Shown here piece after piece: positions 24,030-37,004 of a DNA stretch of 64,000 bases (position 1 is its first letter; every line of letters starts with the position of its first letter). Both the position numbers and the translations under genes were made by a program. This DNA comes from Juglans regia (Eukaryota; Streptophyta; Magnoliopsida; Fagales; Juglandaceae). Below the pieces are notes generated by a model. That model searched no databases, had not been told where the DNA came from, and saw only the letters and a list, made by a program, of their open reading frames with translations. The stretch is taken from assembly GCF_001411555.2 (NCBI RefSeq), contig NC_049903.1, positions 22,845,098-22,909,097 of the forward strand. Direction: 5' to 3'.

Positions 24030-26328
24030 AAAAGGCCTCTCATATATTTAAGACTCTTATACTTGGACTTCAGTGTTCTTTCCCTTGGATCGTGTCCATT
24101 CTAACGCATTCTACTCATTTACTTCCTGAGGGGGGAGGGGCGTACATAAAAATTAAAATAAATCGAATACTCAGTAAGCATTACTTCATACCGTAAATAT
24201 ATAGCAACATAGGATTTTAGTCATGCATTTATCACTCATACGTACAAGCGTACAAGACAATAGGCATACATTCATTTTGAAAATGTCACTAGGTGGGGAT
24301 TTTATAAAAAGGGACGGTTTTCTTTTCGTAAAACATTTCGCCCACCAATGCCTTCATTTCTTTAAAGTGTCCGAAGACTCGTGCATTCTCTTATCACTTT
24401 CCATCGACAATTACACACTATTACGCCCCGTGTGCAGGGGTTAGCAGATCTACCTTTGGACCTTCATTCTGCCTGTGGCTGCGGGTTAGGAATCCATCGA
24501 TCTAGGGGCAGTGCTATCTGCCCATTTATTGATACCCTCATGCATTATTTCTTTCATCATGGCCGTTACGTAATTTCATACATCATAGCATTCATTCATT
24601 TAGTCTTTTCTTCCATTCTTTCATTAGTCATTTCATTCACGGAAAAACATCATTTAAAGGCATAAGCATAAATTTAAACATCACATCATCGAGGCATCAT
24701 TGAAATCATCGATCTATGTCATCCATAAAGCATACAGTTCATAGGGACATTTTGAAACACTTTCTTCGCATCACTTAAAGCATCAATATGTAAAAGCATT
24801 AGGCATAAGCCTCACGTTTTCATTTTAAAAAGGCTACATCCAATAGCTACTATGTATAGTCATCTATCACATGCATACAATTACATACTTGGGTTGCATA
24901 AAAAAGGGCTGCCAAGAATGGTCATTACGTACATATATACTTGAAGACTTATACTTAACATGTTTTCCTAAAAGCTCATTCATTTTGTAAAGCGTTGTAA
25001 AGATAAATATTTTCTTTTCTTTTCTTTCGTATGTTTAGAAAACTCTAGAAGCGGATGAACATAATATTTACCTGGTCTCCATGCTATTCTCATACCATGC
25101 AGTATATTCACGTACGTGTCAAATGGCAACCAACTTACATGCATACACATAACCTTAGTGCCATTCTTTATCTAGTACATAAGTAACTAAACTAGAAACA
25201 TAGCTACACTTTACATGGGACACTCTCCTTCTATCCCCGGGCTCTTGCGTGTCCCTTACTATGCCAAAACTTTTGAGAATCCACTTACGATCACTACCTC
25301 TTCCAAACTCAACATCCTACCTTGAGTGCTTATCCACTAGAGTGAACGCCATGATTCACCTTAGGGTTAAGACACTAAAACCCTCATCTTACTCTTCTTA
25401 TTAACTTCATTCCGATGCATGACTCAGACTGACTAAGTCACGCATCCCAATCCTAGACAATACGCACGTCACTTCCTACATTCGAGCCTATGCTTCCTCA
25501 TCATCATCCTCATCCTCATCCATCCATATCACTCTAAGCCAACTCTGAGGCTCAAACATCGTATACCTATGCTTAGGACAGATTACTTATTACATATGGT
25601 AATCCATCCGACACATGTATCTAACCAGATTACACATGTACCCTACTCCCTTTTATCACCTAAGAGCAACATATAGTCTACTAATGCTCGCTTGTGTAAA
25701 CAAGCTTCATACTCCAATACCAACCTTCTCTTAAACCCGACTAGCATAACTCTTCACGCTACTCGTCCAACTACATAGCTCATCCTAGCACTTAACATGA
25801 CAAGACTCCATTCACAACTACACCTCACGTCACATCACATAGCTCTAGACTACTTCCAAGGTACACCGTGACCTTGTCACGTCACATGGCATCTTGTTAC
25901 ATCACTTTTATGCCAACTCCTTACTCTTCACGAGTACGGTTCCTCACGTACTCTTGCCACATCGTGGCATCCTATGACGTTCCCGCTACGTCACTCTTAT
26001 ACCATTTTGTCACTTCAAACGTACAACAGCCATAACATTGCTACACAGTGACACCCATCGCAGGGACTACCAGTCACATCATAACTATTCTGGGAAACTG
26101 TTCAATTGTTCCCGACAGTTCACACGTACTCTTAGACATAAAACGGCTACACAGTAACACTTGTTATTGGGACTGCCGATTACATCACAACTACTCTGGG
26201 ACATTGTTCCACAGTTCCCGACACATCACAAGTACTCTCAGACATAACACGACAACACAACAACACTAGTTATTAGGACTACTAGTTACATCACAACTAT
26301 TTCGGGACACTGTTCCACAGTTCCCGAT
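24030..26328 (-). mobile_element. LTR-B fragment (left half only)
   Basis: Matches about 39755-42340 of the complete LTR-B. Landmarks include 'ggggggaggg.cgtacataaaa', 'cattacttcatac', 'attacgccccgtgtg', 'gattac.cattacatatggt' and 'gttccacagttcccga'. It lacks both true LTR ends, the minisatellite and the GC-rich half. It abuts a piece of LTR-G at 26329. Confidence 0.8.
26063..26326. repeat. Tandem repeat, 2.5 units of 106 bp, in the LTR-B fragment
   Basis: Units start with gg(g)act at 26063, 26169 and 26275. Each includes 'acatcacaactactctggga' and 'gttccacagttcccgac'-type sequence. LTR-B at 42300-42345 has only one such unit and expands a different array instead. Confidence 0.85.
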
Positions 26329-26565
26329 TGATATGAACCCATGGGAATGGAGTCCCTTGAATCTATAATCAATTTGAAAACTTACCAAAAGAAGTCAAAA
26401 TCAAGCCAATGGAAAATTTAGACCTGTTGAGGAACTCATTTCAAGAACTTAGATTATATAAAAATCTAGACCCGTTGAATAACCTATCTCAAGAACCTAA
26501 ATTATAAGGAAGAACGTCACAAAGGTTGTGAGTTACTTTTGATAAGTTCAAAAGTTCATTCTAAT
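26329..26565 (-). mobile_element. LTR-G fragment (3' end of an LTR, inverted)
   Basis: Reverse-complement match to about 45520-45769: 'tgatatgaaccc', then 'cttgaatctataatcaattt', 'aatctagacccgttga' and 'gtcacaaaggttgtgagtt'. It begins TG (minus strand: ...CATATCA), as an LTR terminus should, and is cut at about 26565 where the duplicated block starts. Confidence 0.7.
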
Positions 26566-27061
26566 TTATTAATTTATTTTTTTAATAATAAAATTTATTT
26601 ATTTTTAAAATAATTAAACGATATTTATATATTTCAGAATTTATGTATTTCATAATTATATATAGAGAGTTGTACAGAGTTGGAAATAATAAATGTCAAG
26701 TATAGATGAATGCAGGATTTTTATAGGATAAATTCAATTGGCATTTGCAAGAAACCTGGCCGCCTGGTCCAATCCAATTAGGATGATCTTGACATTAACT
26801 AATGGAGCATTAGGATTGGGCCATTTTAAGTTACGTGATTATCAATTTGTCAGTGCGGTAGCCGTAGGCCATATGTTTGCTGCTATAATCATTCATCTTC
26901 TTTCTGGCCTCCTACTTTTTTGTTCCTTTAATTTGTTATTTTTCTTCTCTCCCCGACCCCTCCTTTTATACCCTCTTTAATTTAAATCTATATAAGAATG
27001 AAGACATCAGCTCGTAACATCATCGACTTGGGTCAAGTAATTCTTTAAATTATTGAACTTT

Positions 27062-27104
<43 letters not shown>

Positions 27105-27753
27105 GAAGAATTCGAAGCCCATGTCAAGACAGGTTCGTAACTTCAATTTTTTTTTTTTTTTTAAATTTCATTTAAAGACTTTGTTTGAATCCTTAGATCA
27201 TGTTTGGTTCGCTTGTTTTTAAGGTTCCGATTGGCTTAAGATATGAGTTGAGATATTTTTAAATAGTTTTATATAAGTTAAATAAAATATTGTTAGAATA
27301 TTATTTTTTAATATTATTATTATTTTGAGATTTGTTGAATTATTTATTATATTTTTGTGTGAATTTGAAAACATTGTAATAATGAGATGAGTTTCCAATG
27401 TAAACCGGGGCTAAAGTTTAGATAAATATTTGATAAAGTTTTTAGAAGCTTTATTTATTGAGTTTTGTAAAAGGAGAAAGAAGAGTTTGAGTAAAAATTC
27501 CCTATATATGTTTTGTATTGGGTTTGTAAAAGTCGATGATAAGATTGAAAATTTATTCGAATATAATTTTTAAAAGGTTTTTTTTTCTTGTTTAAATTAT
27601 TTCTATTTTTGTGATTAGGTTATCTTTTGACAAAAAATTTTTTTGTGTGTGTGTGTTTTTTTTTTTTTTTTTTTGTCGATATATAGATTTTGGTTTTATT
27701 TTTGAGAAGTTTTTGAAAAATCCTGAAAAAATGAGGAAACTAATTTAGCCTTA

Positions 27754-29234
27754 GAGCACTAGTAGTGGGCTCAACAAACTTTAGTTAAAATTTGACTAAG
27801 AAATCCACTTTTACAAATTTAGTTAACCACTTTTCAACAACATCAAATAATAGGCTCAACAAATTTTTCACTATTCTATTAAAATATTGATTTTGAACTT
27901 TTCATTTATTTTAATTCTAATTGTAATTTGAATTTCTCCAACGATTATATTTTTTAATGGCTATATTTCTCCAACGGCTATATTTTCTAACGGCTATATT
28001 TCTCTAACGGCTATATTTTCTAACATATATAATTCTTCAATGGTTATATTCTTTCACTATAAAACATAACATTTTATCAACAATTTCATTCACTTCAACT
28101 CAAGTGTCCTTGTGAAACTTTTTCTTTTCATTTCCTTTCAATGGATCGTTCACTTTTTCACAAAATGACACTTATCGATTCAGATTCTGACGAAGAATTT
28201 GAGATAGCAAGACAACTTGTAGAAGATGAAAGATCAAGCTCATGTGGTTCTTCTAAAAAATCATGTAAATTCATAAGGCGCGATCTATTTCAAGCCCACC
28301 AAAATTCATAAAAGAAAGTGTCCTCATATTACTTCTAACTCGCTCCAAATGCTAGAATATATCTAGATAAGAAAAACTACCAATATAGGAAAGGGACGAC
28401 AAAGGGGCTAGAAGCCCAAAAGGAAAGCAAAAATCTAAAGTAAACTAACTATATAGTCTCTTTGTCATTGCTTTTGTTTTTCCCATTGTCATTTGGAGAG
28501 ATTCTTAGGCCCGTGAAACTAAATTCTCACTTTATTGACCCGTAGCATTTATTGATGAAAAGTTTATCAATAGATAGAAGAACAAGGTATATCTATCAAT
28601 AAATAGAAGAATAAGGTATATCAAAGTCTGCTCTAGAAGAATTCTACTCTAGAAGAAGTTTCCCACATATTTGAAACTATGGAGCAATTTCACAAACACA
28701 TAGAAGGCACATGCGAAAGAACGGAAATAAAAAATTATTGGGTGAGTAAAAAATGCGGTATTGCATTTTGGCTATGGAAAAAAAAAGAGGAAATAAATCA
28801 CAACAGATTGTTACAAAAGAAATCGCAAAACAGAGGAAATAAATCACAACAAATTATCACACCGAAGATAACTTTTTCCTTGCTTACCTGGGTTGATCAG
28901 GATTGGGTTGAAGATTGAAGACGTCTTGCTGCTACATCAAGCCTTTTTTTTTTTTTTTGCAATCCTGGGGTTTTCTTCAAGCTACGTTTTTGGAAGAGAG
29001 TTGTCCGAAATTTGTGAAATTCTTCAACTGCATGGGAGAGAGAAGCAGCGGGAAGGGAATATTTTAGTCAAAAGTAATATTTGGCTAGCCTCATTTAGCT
29101 CAATAAATTTAGCCAGCCAATTAATCTAAAGCTAAAATTACTGTACATTTAGCTAGCCCATTACTACACTTTATTTTACACTTTAGTTATTCTTTAGGTA
29201 AAATTTGATTTTAGCAAGTCCACTACTAGTGCTC
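27754..29234 (+). mobile_element. PIF/Harbinger-like DNA transposon, non-autonomous (1,481 bp)
   Basis: Perfect 15-bp inverted repeats: GAGCACTAGTAGTGG at 27754-27768 and its complement at 29220-29234. The left flank is TTA; the right flank reads TA then CGTTTC, against TTAGGTTTC in the empty copy 1 (23711-23719). A TTA TSD with one base lost therefore fits. A 56-codon remnant at 28141 resembles the N-terminus of PIF-type transposase proteins. The catalytic region is missing, and the rest is AT-rich filler including a T-run near 28945-28960. Confidence 0.8.
28141..28311 (+). pseudogene. N-terminal remnant of a PIF/Harbinger transposase
   Basis: ATG at 28141 opens 56 codons with an acidic serine/aspartate-rich start (IDSDSDEEFE) and then RRDLFQAHQNS before TAA. 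This layout resembles plant PIF-type (ALP1-like) proteins, which have an acidic N-terminus followed by an 'R-R/D-x6-H' segment. No DDE catalytic motifs follow. A TATA-like 'tataaaac' lies at 28059, and the surroundings look like a 5' UTR. Confidence 0.5.
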
Positions 29235-29499
29235 TACGTTTCAATCTAGTTTTCTATATTTTAATTTAAGCTTTTAACAGTGTCAAATTTAGAGGACTTA
29301 ATGGTTTGGTGGAACTCAATCCCTGAAGTGGTTTCACATATCATTGAGCATGATGCCTTGTAGCTATTTTTTCAGATGAATGTAGTTTGTCTTGTTAAAA
29401 CAAAAAAATTAGGTTCTTATGTTGGAAGTATTACAAATTTGCCCCTGTTAAAGCAGACAATGACAAGACTTCATGTGTCCCTTCAAGCCATTTGATTTA

Positions 29500-29715
29500 G
29501 CCATCATTCGTTTTTACAATTCGTTTTAATTTATCTCATTATTATAATTTTTTCAAATTTTCATATAAAATAAAATAAATAATTTAACTTTTTTAAATAT
29601 TAAAATAAAAATAATATTAAAAAAATATATTTTAATAATATTTTATTTAATTTTTAATTTTAATCTCAACTCATCTTATTATCATTTAATTCGATATACA
29701 AAAACAAACTAGATC
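29500..29715. mobile_element. Tourist-like MITE inserted in block copy 2 (216 bp)
   Basis: TTA on both sides (29497-29499, 29716-29718). The empty site is in copy 1 near 23868-23878, where 'tgacttaacttccg' is uninterrupted. The interior ('tctcattattataat', 'caactcatcttattatcat') matches the MITE at 53342-53561. The terminal repeats are imperfect. Confidence 0.75.
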
Positions 29716-29871
29716 TTAGCTTCCGGGGAAAGTGATCAAGACGATCAGGACAAAAAAAGAACGTCTTTCATTTAAATAGAAGCAATATATACATGTTGAC
29801 TTTACAAGCAGTAGAAACTATACGAGGAAAACAAGCGTTGTACATTTAAAAAATACAGGGATCGCAGGTGA

Positions 29872-30910
29872 TCACTTTAAGGTTGTAATTGAGGAACATG
29901 AAAAGCTAATGCTCCAGAAATCAGGTTGGTGTGTGCTTTCAGATGTTGTCTTCTTGGGGACTATGGTTATCATTCTCCTCAAACTTGACCGAGGATCCAT
30001 AGAAATTTTGGGCCGTAGATTATGGACTTGGCAAGCGGTTTGATAAAAATGTGAGGAAGGAACAAAGTGGGCTTCAAGTGTGACTAGAGCAAATTTATTG
30101 CCAACATAATTATAGTCAAGTTCCATGTGTATAGTTTGGGCGTGGAAAACAAGATTTACAAGCATCTGGAGGGTGCTAACGTTGTCACAATAAAGGATAG
30201 GGGGTCGAGATAAACGAATGCTAAGGTCACAATGAACGAAGGAGAGGTAGGTAAGTTTGACAACAGTGGAGGCCATAGAGCGATATTTCTCTTCGGCACT
30301 AGAACGGGTCACAATGGTTTGTTTCTTTGCACTCCAGAAGATGCAATGGCTACCAAGAAAAATGCAGAAGCCAATGGTGGAGTGGTGTGGGCAACTAGCC
30401 TAGTTGACGTTGAGAAAAGCATAAAGATCAAGGGTGCAGGCCGAGTGGAGGCGCAAGCCGGGGTGAACTGTGCCATGGACGCAAAGAATTCGTTTGACTA
30501 GTTGAAAGTGCACCATGGTGGGAGCATGTAGAAATTGGTAGACACAGTTGACAGTATAGGACAAATTTGGCTTGGCTTGGTGAGGTAGTGTAGACTGCCA
30601 ACGAGACCATGATAGAGGGTTGGATCCGAGTATAGTTCAATCGAGGAGACAATCCACCCTTTGGAAGGCATGGCATTAGGCTTGCAGAACCGTAGGAAGC
30701 ACGGTCCAAAAGATCAAGGGTGAAATGGGCTTGAGAGAGAAAGAGGCCCTAAGGGGAGCAATGGACTTGAATGACAAGAAAGTGGTGTAGTTAACCCAAA
30801 TCCTTAATGGAGAATTCAATAGCCAGTTGAGAGACAAGCCAATCAATCTTTGAGGGGTTGTCACTTGTAAGCACCATTTCGTCAACATACAAAAGAACCA
30901 TGTGTCCTTC
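29872..30910 (-). pseudogene. Ty1-copia pol, 3' part (RT end and RNase H), dead
   Basis: Read on the minus strand, this continues the fragment at 37005-38106. Just left of the LTR-D insertion is the RT catalytic box, present as YVDE (30878-30889) instead of YVDD. RNase H follows, with SSAEEKYRSMA (normally SSAEAEYRALA) and HMELDYNYV in place of HIEIDxHFV. Frames are broken and a stop lies near 29872. Its 3' LTR is not recognised. The fragment joins the duplicated block on its left. Confidence 0.85.
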
Positions 30911-33900
30911 TGTGGCGCCCGCGCCCCCCACCCTTGCTTGGGATTGAACGGTGACTGAAACGTTGGGACATGTAACACAAGACTACATACCCCTCGTACA
31001 TCACATATAAGATGTAATGCACCTATGTGTACTAGCAGTATGCAATAAATCACAGCAGAATAAGTCATTTAAATGTTGTACCAAAATAAACTAATATCCA
31101 AACTTCTTCATTCATAGCTTTAAATCACATTTTTTAGCAATAGAGTATCAAGCTCTTTGTTTACACTTTAACATGACAAGTGTTATAAAAAGGCCTTAAC
31201 ATAGAAATCATTAAAGCATCTTTCTAATCTCAACTATGTCCAAGTAGGTCATGACTAAATCCATTTTGTCTCCGAGTTTAGCACATCCTTAGCATTCATC
31301 ATCATCCTGACTCTCTACTCCTGATCCTGCTAAAAGTTCTACTATATTGGTTTGGGAATGGTAGTGGAAACTATTACGGTGAGATTTTAAAAAATCTCAG
31401 CAAATAAGCACGTAACATACAATAGTTAACACAAGCATACAAGAGGTATATCATGGAATGTGTGTATGGACATGTACTTGATATATGACTTGACCAGAAC
31501 TTTACTTATGCACTTGACCATTTTCAAAAGACTTGTAACAAAGACTTTAACATTTTTAGAAAACTTCTTTGACTTTCTTTTTAATGTTGATCTTAATTAG
31601 AACTTGTCTTATCAAAACATATCACAAGATTTTCATCGAGTGATCCTTATCATATCACGAGATTCTCATTAAGATCTTTATCATATCATGAGATTTTCAT
31701 CAAGTCATCCTTAACTTATGAGTTCTTATCCTTGTTTCAGAGGGTGGACACAACATAGTTCCCTTTAGTATCGCATGAACCTACTAGGTACCGCACCATC
31801 AAAAATCTGTGCACCGTGATGAATACATCATAAACAAAGATTTCATATTAACGCGACCTTATTTTGTCGGGTTACATGTCTTATGCAACCACTAGCGTTA
31901 GGCACTTCCTCACTCTAGCATTCTTTAAAAATAATCCATTCGAGGCTCGTCGACGGTTCTTTGCCAACCCAGGGATTATCACTCTATTCTTAAACACTCC
32001 AAAGTGAATAGAGAAGCCATTAGAACATTCTCCCGTCCTAGCACTTGGAGTCGTGATAGCAATCAAAACAAACATAATAATGAAAGAATTTACACAAATA
32101 TATACAAGTATTAACCAATAGCAAGTTGAGTGTATACTTACAAACTTTTATTTGCTTATAAAGAGTATGTCGAAAATCTTGAAGAGGAGGCTCGGTTTGC
32201 ACTGTTCTAATCAACAACTCTCGGTTTTCACCATTGTAGTGTGTTAGGCTCTTGATTCGAATGTGGTGTAGCTAGAGTTTTGGGTGTGTACATGAATGGA
32301 GAGGAAAATAGGAGAATAGGGTGAGAATTTCATGTAAAGCCCCAAATCAGAAGATGAAGGGGTGTTTTTAAACTAAAACTAGCCCAAACTCTCTTTCTTG
32401 TTGCTTCAGCTTTATTGCCAAGTGGATGGCCTTAGATTTTTAGCTATTGCATGTTGTACAAATGGTATATGGAGGGTTTGCATGTTGGACAAGTGGCGCA
32501 CTAGTTGATGCAAGTGGGACAAGTGGCACCTTTTCTGATACATGTGGGACAAGTGGTGCATTTTCTAGACTATAGGAAGCACAAAGTATTCTTGGAAAGA
32601 ATAATCTTGCCAAGTGACGTGACTCCTTGAAAATTTGAAATCCTCTTCACTTTCTTAGGAAATCTAAGGATATCCTTACATGGACTCCATGTGTCAAAGC
32701 CCCTCCATTGTCTCTCCTTGGAAAATTCAAAAGATCCTCTGCATGAGTGATATGTGGTATGGTTTCTTGTCAAAATTCAAAATCCTAAGAGGCTCCTTGC
32801 GCATACTCCCCTATATGGTCTAGATTCAATGAATCTCTAGGGCAAAATTGTCATTTGATAAATCCTAACCTTAGGCTTGAACCTTGTAGACATGTGCATA
32901 CTTGCCTAGTGGCATAAGGCATGTAGGATGTGGGTGCATGTTCCCCATGCGTCCTTCCCGTTTCCCATGCACCTCTTCCTTTTCCCATCTGTCTTTACTT
33001 TTCCCCATGCATGTCCCTTATGCTTCCCTAAGCATGAAGCTTCTTCTTCCTATGCATGTTCCTAGGTGATCTCCCACTTCCTTATGCTACTCAAGAACTC
33101 AAAACATGACATATGGTAATGTGGTGGCCGAAACCCTAGGGGTACAAGGGTAATTTTCTTGCATTGTCTCTTCCACTTCTTTCTAGAACCTTTTCCTCTA
33201 CTTATGCATGAATGACAAATGACAAAATGTCAGAAAATAACTTGGGTGGGTGTGTGGCTTAGGGATCTAAAAGTCTCTTAGTGTTCCAATGTAAATCCTT
33301 TAGAAAATCTCATATTTTTCTTCCTTATGCAAAATCTTGTTGGAACTCATCACTAAGAACAAGTGGCGTGAGGTGGAGGTGTTTGGGAGGGTGACTGGCG
33401 TGCACAACTCCTTGAAACTCACAAAAATCTTGTTGGTGCTTGTGTAGTCCATTGGGATTCCTGAAACCACGTCCCCTCATTTTTCTCATCTACCTTTACA
33501 TCCAGGTTCAATGTATCTAGGTGAGGTGTGCATGTGAGACATGTGCCATGTGGGTAGGTGAAATGGGCATGTGCCATAGGTGTGTGTTGAACCCTGCATG
33601 CTCCTCCATCTTCTTACTTCTAGAAACCTTCAAGCATGTTTGCCAAGTGGCACCAATGTGCTAACCTAGGTGCTTCTTCCCTAGGTTCCACTTCTGTAAC
33701 GCCCCATCCCTGAGGGTCCGGAGAGTTAACTCATATTATATGATAATCAACTCCAACATTACTAATACCCTTCCAAAAGCTTCAAGTCAAACGTAAGCAC
33801 TTTAAATTTAATCAACCACACATACTCATATATAAAGTCCTCAATACAGTAACCCCAAAAATTACCAACTTCTCTACATGTCACTTAAACTCGCATTTCA

Positions 33901-36900
33901 ACAATATAATTATCAAAAATCACCAATACTCATCGAAAACTTTATATTCTTAATCCACTATTCCTAAGTCATCTCACCCAATTCTTTATAGCTTGATCCT
34001 CAGCTGAAATATCTAAAAATCATCTGAAAATATTGGAGATAAGAGGGGGTGAGTTATCAACAACTCAGTAAGCAGAGAACATATACTAGTATGCAAACAT
34101 GAGCATTTACAGATTTCAGAATGCAGAACAAAACACTTTATTTTCAGAATGTAGAGTCAGAACATGTTATAAAAATATCAGAGCGAAAGTTCAAAAATAT
34201 TCTTATTCAAATTCTTTTGGCATAACATAACTGACCACCATCGTACCAGAGCATCATATCGCATCAGAGGCCATGTTTAACTCCCGTGGTAGGGTTGTGC
34301 AAACCCCGGTAGCTAACCGAGCAAAAACAGAATGTGAATCTTCCCCTTATTTATTCTCGGAGCCTCGAGTGTGCACACAGGAAAGACCACCAGAAAACCA
34401 CTTTGTTTCCAAAGTGGGTGCATCAGAAACAGAACAGTTGGTACCAACCCAAACAGAAACTACTATTAGCACCCGTGGTAGGTCAAATAGGTCACCATCC
34501 ACAAACCACATCCCGATTCAGAATGTCATGCCCAAAGTTTTCAGAAATTACATCATATCAGAATACAGAACATCTTCAAAACAGAACAGAGTTTTCAGAA
34601 ATCACAAAACATAATTTTATGCACAAACTTTCGTATTCGCTCTCTTTTGCACAATTCAGAAGTAAAATGCAAAATAGCTCATGTCTATACCAGTCATGCC
34701 AGAAAATATTTTATTATTAAACAGAATCTCATGAGTAATGCAGAACAAATAACTGAGGTAGTTCAAATCTCTTTTCATAACAAAACATGCATATTTTCAA
34801 AAATCAACCTCAGTCTATTTTATTTTTATGCAAATCTAGCATATGAACCCCGCTTACCTGGACAACTTAACTTTTCAGAATTTTCCTCAAAAATGTCGAG
34901 TTGACTATAAATCGTCACCTATAAAAATAATCACATAATTTCCGTAAGTTTCCAATCAATCACGGATTTCGATATTTAAGCCTAAGCTTCTTAAATAACC
35001 TATTTTAATTCCTAAAAACCTAAAACTTTCATAATCCCAAAATATATCATCACTTCCTACAATCACCAATATCCACCATAACCCACGTCAAATACAAAAC
35101 ACTAATATTTAAATCCGAAATAGACAACAAATCTCGTAGCATAAACCAATCACACAAACAACTCTATCATCCAATCTAACCGACCCTCGTACTCCTCGAA
35201 CTCAGTCCGGCGAAACCAATCAATAATTCAATACAGTGTAATAAGTTAGTGCAAAATACATTTAAATCACAAGAGTTCTTTGGAAAATACTTACAATGCC
35301 ATAATATAATTTTTGAAAGATCACGGAGCTGTGAGAAGCGACAATCCAGCAATAAAATAGTGCCAAATGCACAGTGGCCGTGGGTCTCAAAGACCCGCTT
35401 TTGAACAGGTACAAACGAAGATCCGAGATTGATAGGGTAGGGCCTAGGGATGTCGGTGAAGCTAGTGGTGGTGGTGGTTGGCCGTGGGTGGCGGCACAAA
35501 GGGTGGTTGAAGTGCAAAAATACCCAAAATGGAAATATTGATGGTGGGGCTTCATCGGTGACAGATCGGAGGTGGGGTTGGGTCCATTGGGTTGCTAGGA
35601 GGTTGAGGATGATGTGGTGAGAAGATGGTGGCCGGAGGTGGTGCGATGGCGGCACAAGGAGTGTCGCGGCTTGGTGATGCACGTGGGAGCTAACGGCAGC
35701 GCGGTTGGGGTTGAGACTACAGAGGAGTGGTCGCCGGTGGCTGGGGAGGATGGTGGGCCGGGCAGTGTCGCGCACGGTGGAGCGAGGCGGCGGGGTTGGG
35801 TGGATGAAGGAACGGATGGAGAGAGGGAGGGGGAGAATCGTGCGCGCGCGAGAAGAGGCCAGGGAAGAAAAGAAGAAAGAAAGAAAGGCAAAGAAGAAAA
35901 GAAGAAAAAGAAAAGAGGAAAGAGAAAATGTAGGGAAAGAAATGAGGACCAATCCTCACATATTGGGTCACAAAAATGATCCAACGGAAACGATTTTAAA
36001 ACAGTAAGTGAAATAAAATAATTCAAACATAATGATTAAAATGAAAATAAATAATTAAACCCAACAATAAGTTAATTTAATTTGAGAAGAAATTTAAACG
36101 CATAACAATAATTAATTTAGAGAAAACACTTCAAAAATAATTTTCGTAAACTAAAAATCATAAAAATAACCCAACTAAAAATCCAATAATTTTAAAACAA
36201 GAGAATAGATTTCTGAATAATTAAAAATATTCTCTCATTAAAAATACACTAAAATACAGGGTGTTACAACTTCCATATGCAATCTATCTTGGAACTTCAA
36301 ACTCACGCCATGTGGCATGGTGTAGGCATATGGGTGGGTTGGCCGAAGAGCTCATCTCTTCCCAAGAAGATATTCCTTCTACCAATGTCTTGGATATTGT
36401 GTGATTGGTCAATGTGGGTGGCAAAATGCACAAATCCCCTTTGCCCTTGTTGTCCACCTCAAGTGTGCCCTTCACAAGATTCTTCTAGAATCCTTATAGG
36501 CGTGTAGGTCCTTATCTTCCCAAGCAAGATTTTGCCATTTCCCAAGACAACTCTTCACCTTTCATTTGCATACATGACACTTGGCCAACTCTTCTAGAAA
36601 CCGAATCCTCCATTGCTTCTTCCACTTTTTCTTCTAGAAACCCAATGCATGCTTTGACAAGTTTCATCCTTGCCTTCAAGGTTTCGAATGAGAAGTGCTT
36701 TTCCTCAAATGACCAAAAACTTCTTCTTGAAGCCAAGTGGCGCCATCTCCTTGCCTAGAGGGTAAACTTGAGTTTTCCAAAGCCAAAGTCCTTAAAGGGC
36801 CGAATTCCTATGGACCTTTCCTACTATTTTTCTCTTGTGGGCTTTTCAACCTAGAACTCCAAGATCCAATCCAACAAAAATAGAAAGTGGCCTAAAGAAT

Positions 36901-36999
36901 TCTTTCAACACTTAGCCAATAACAAATAAATAAATAAATAGGTAAATAATATCCACAAGAATCACAAATGGAATCTTAGCGAAAATCCGGGGTGTCACA
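30911..36999 (-). mobile_element. LTR-D copy 1: solo LTR in the copia pol, itself carrying a nested LTR-A
   Basis: Ends TGTGGCGCCC (30911) and GGGTGTCACA (36999), with TSD CCTTC at 30906-30910 and 37000-37004. Subtracting the nested solo LTR-A and its TSD leaves about 3.5 kb with no internal region or PBS, so it is a solo LTR. Small tandem repeats lie at 31630-31710 ('atatcatgagattttcatca' type) and 32470-32570 ('gggacaagtgg' type). Related copies are 53000-54685 (plus) and 62544-64000 (minus). No gene is present despite its length. Confidence 0.9.
33695..36268 (-). mobile_element. LTR-A copy 2: solo LTR nested in LTR-D (2,574 bp)
   Basis: Begins TGTAACGCCCC and ends GGTGTTACA, with TSD ACTTC at 33690-33694 and 36269-36273. 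It is the reverse complement of the LTRs at 1139-3742 and 5051-7728, including the GC-rich and pyrimidine-rich blocks. A long open frame on its sense strand (35952 down to 35176) is discussed as a finding and not called a gene. Confidence 0.93.
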
Positions 37000-37004
37000 C
37001 CTTC

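Larger units (their letters stand above)
26571..29893. repeat. Duplicated non-coding block, copy 2 (with two later insertions)
   Basis: Second copy of the block at 22585-24029, expanded by a PIF/Harbinger element (27754-29234) and a MITE (29500-29715), both absent from copy 1. The block runs into the 3' end of the copia remnant at about 29872-29893. Confidence 0.85.
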
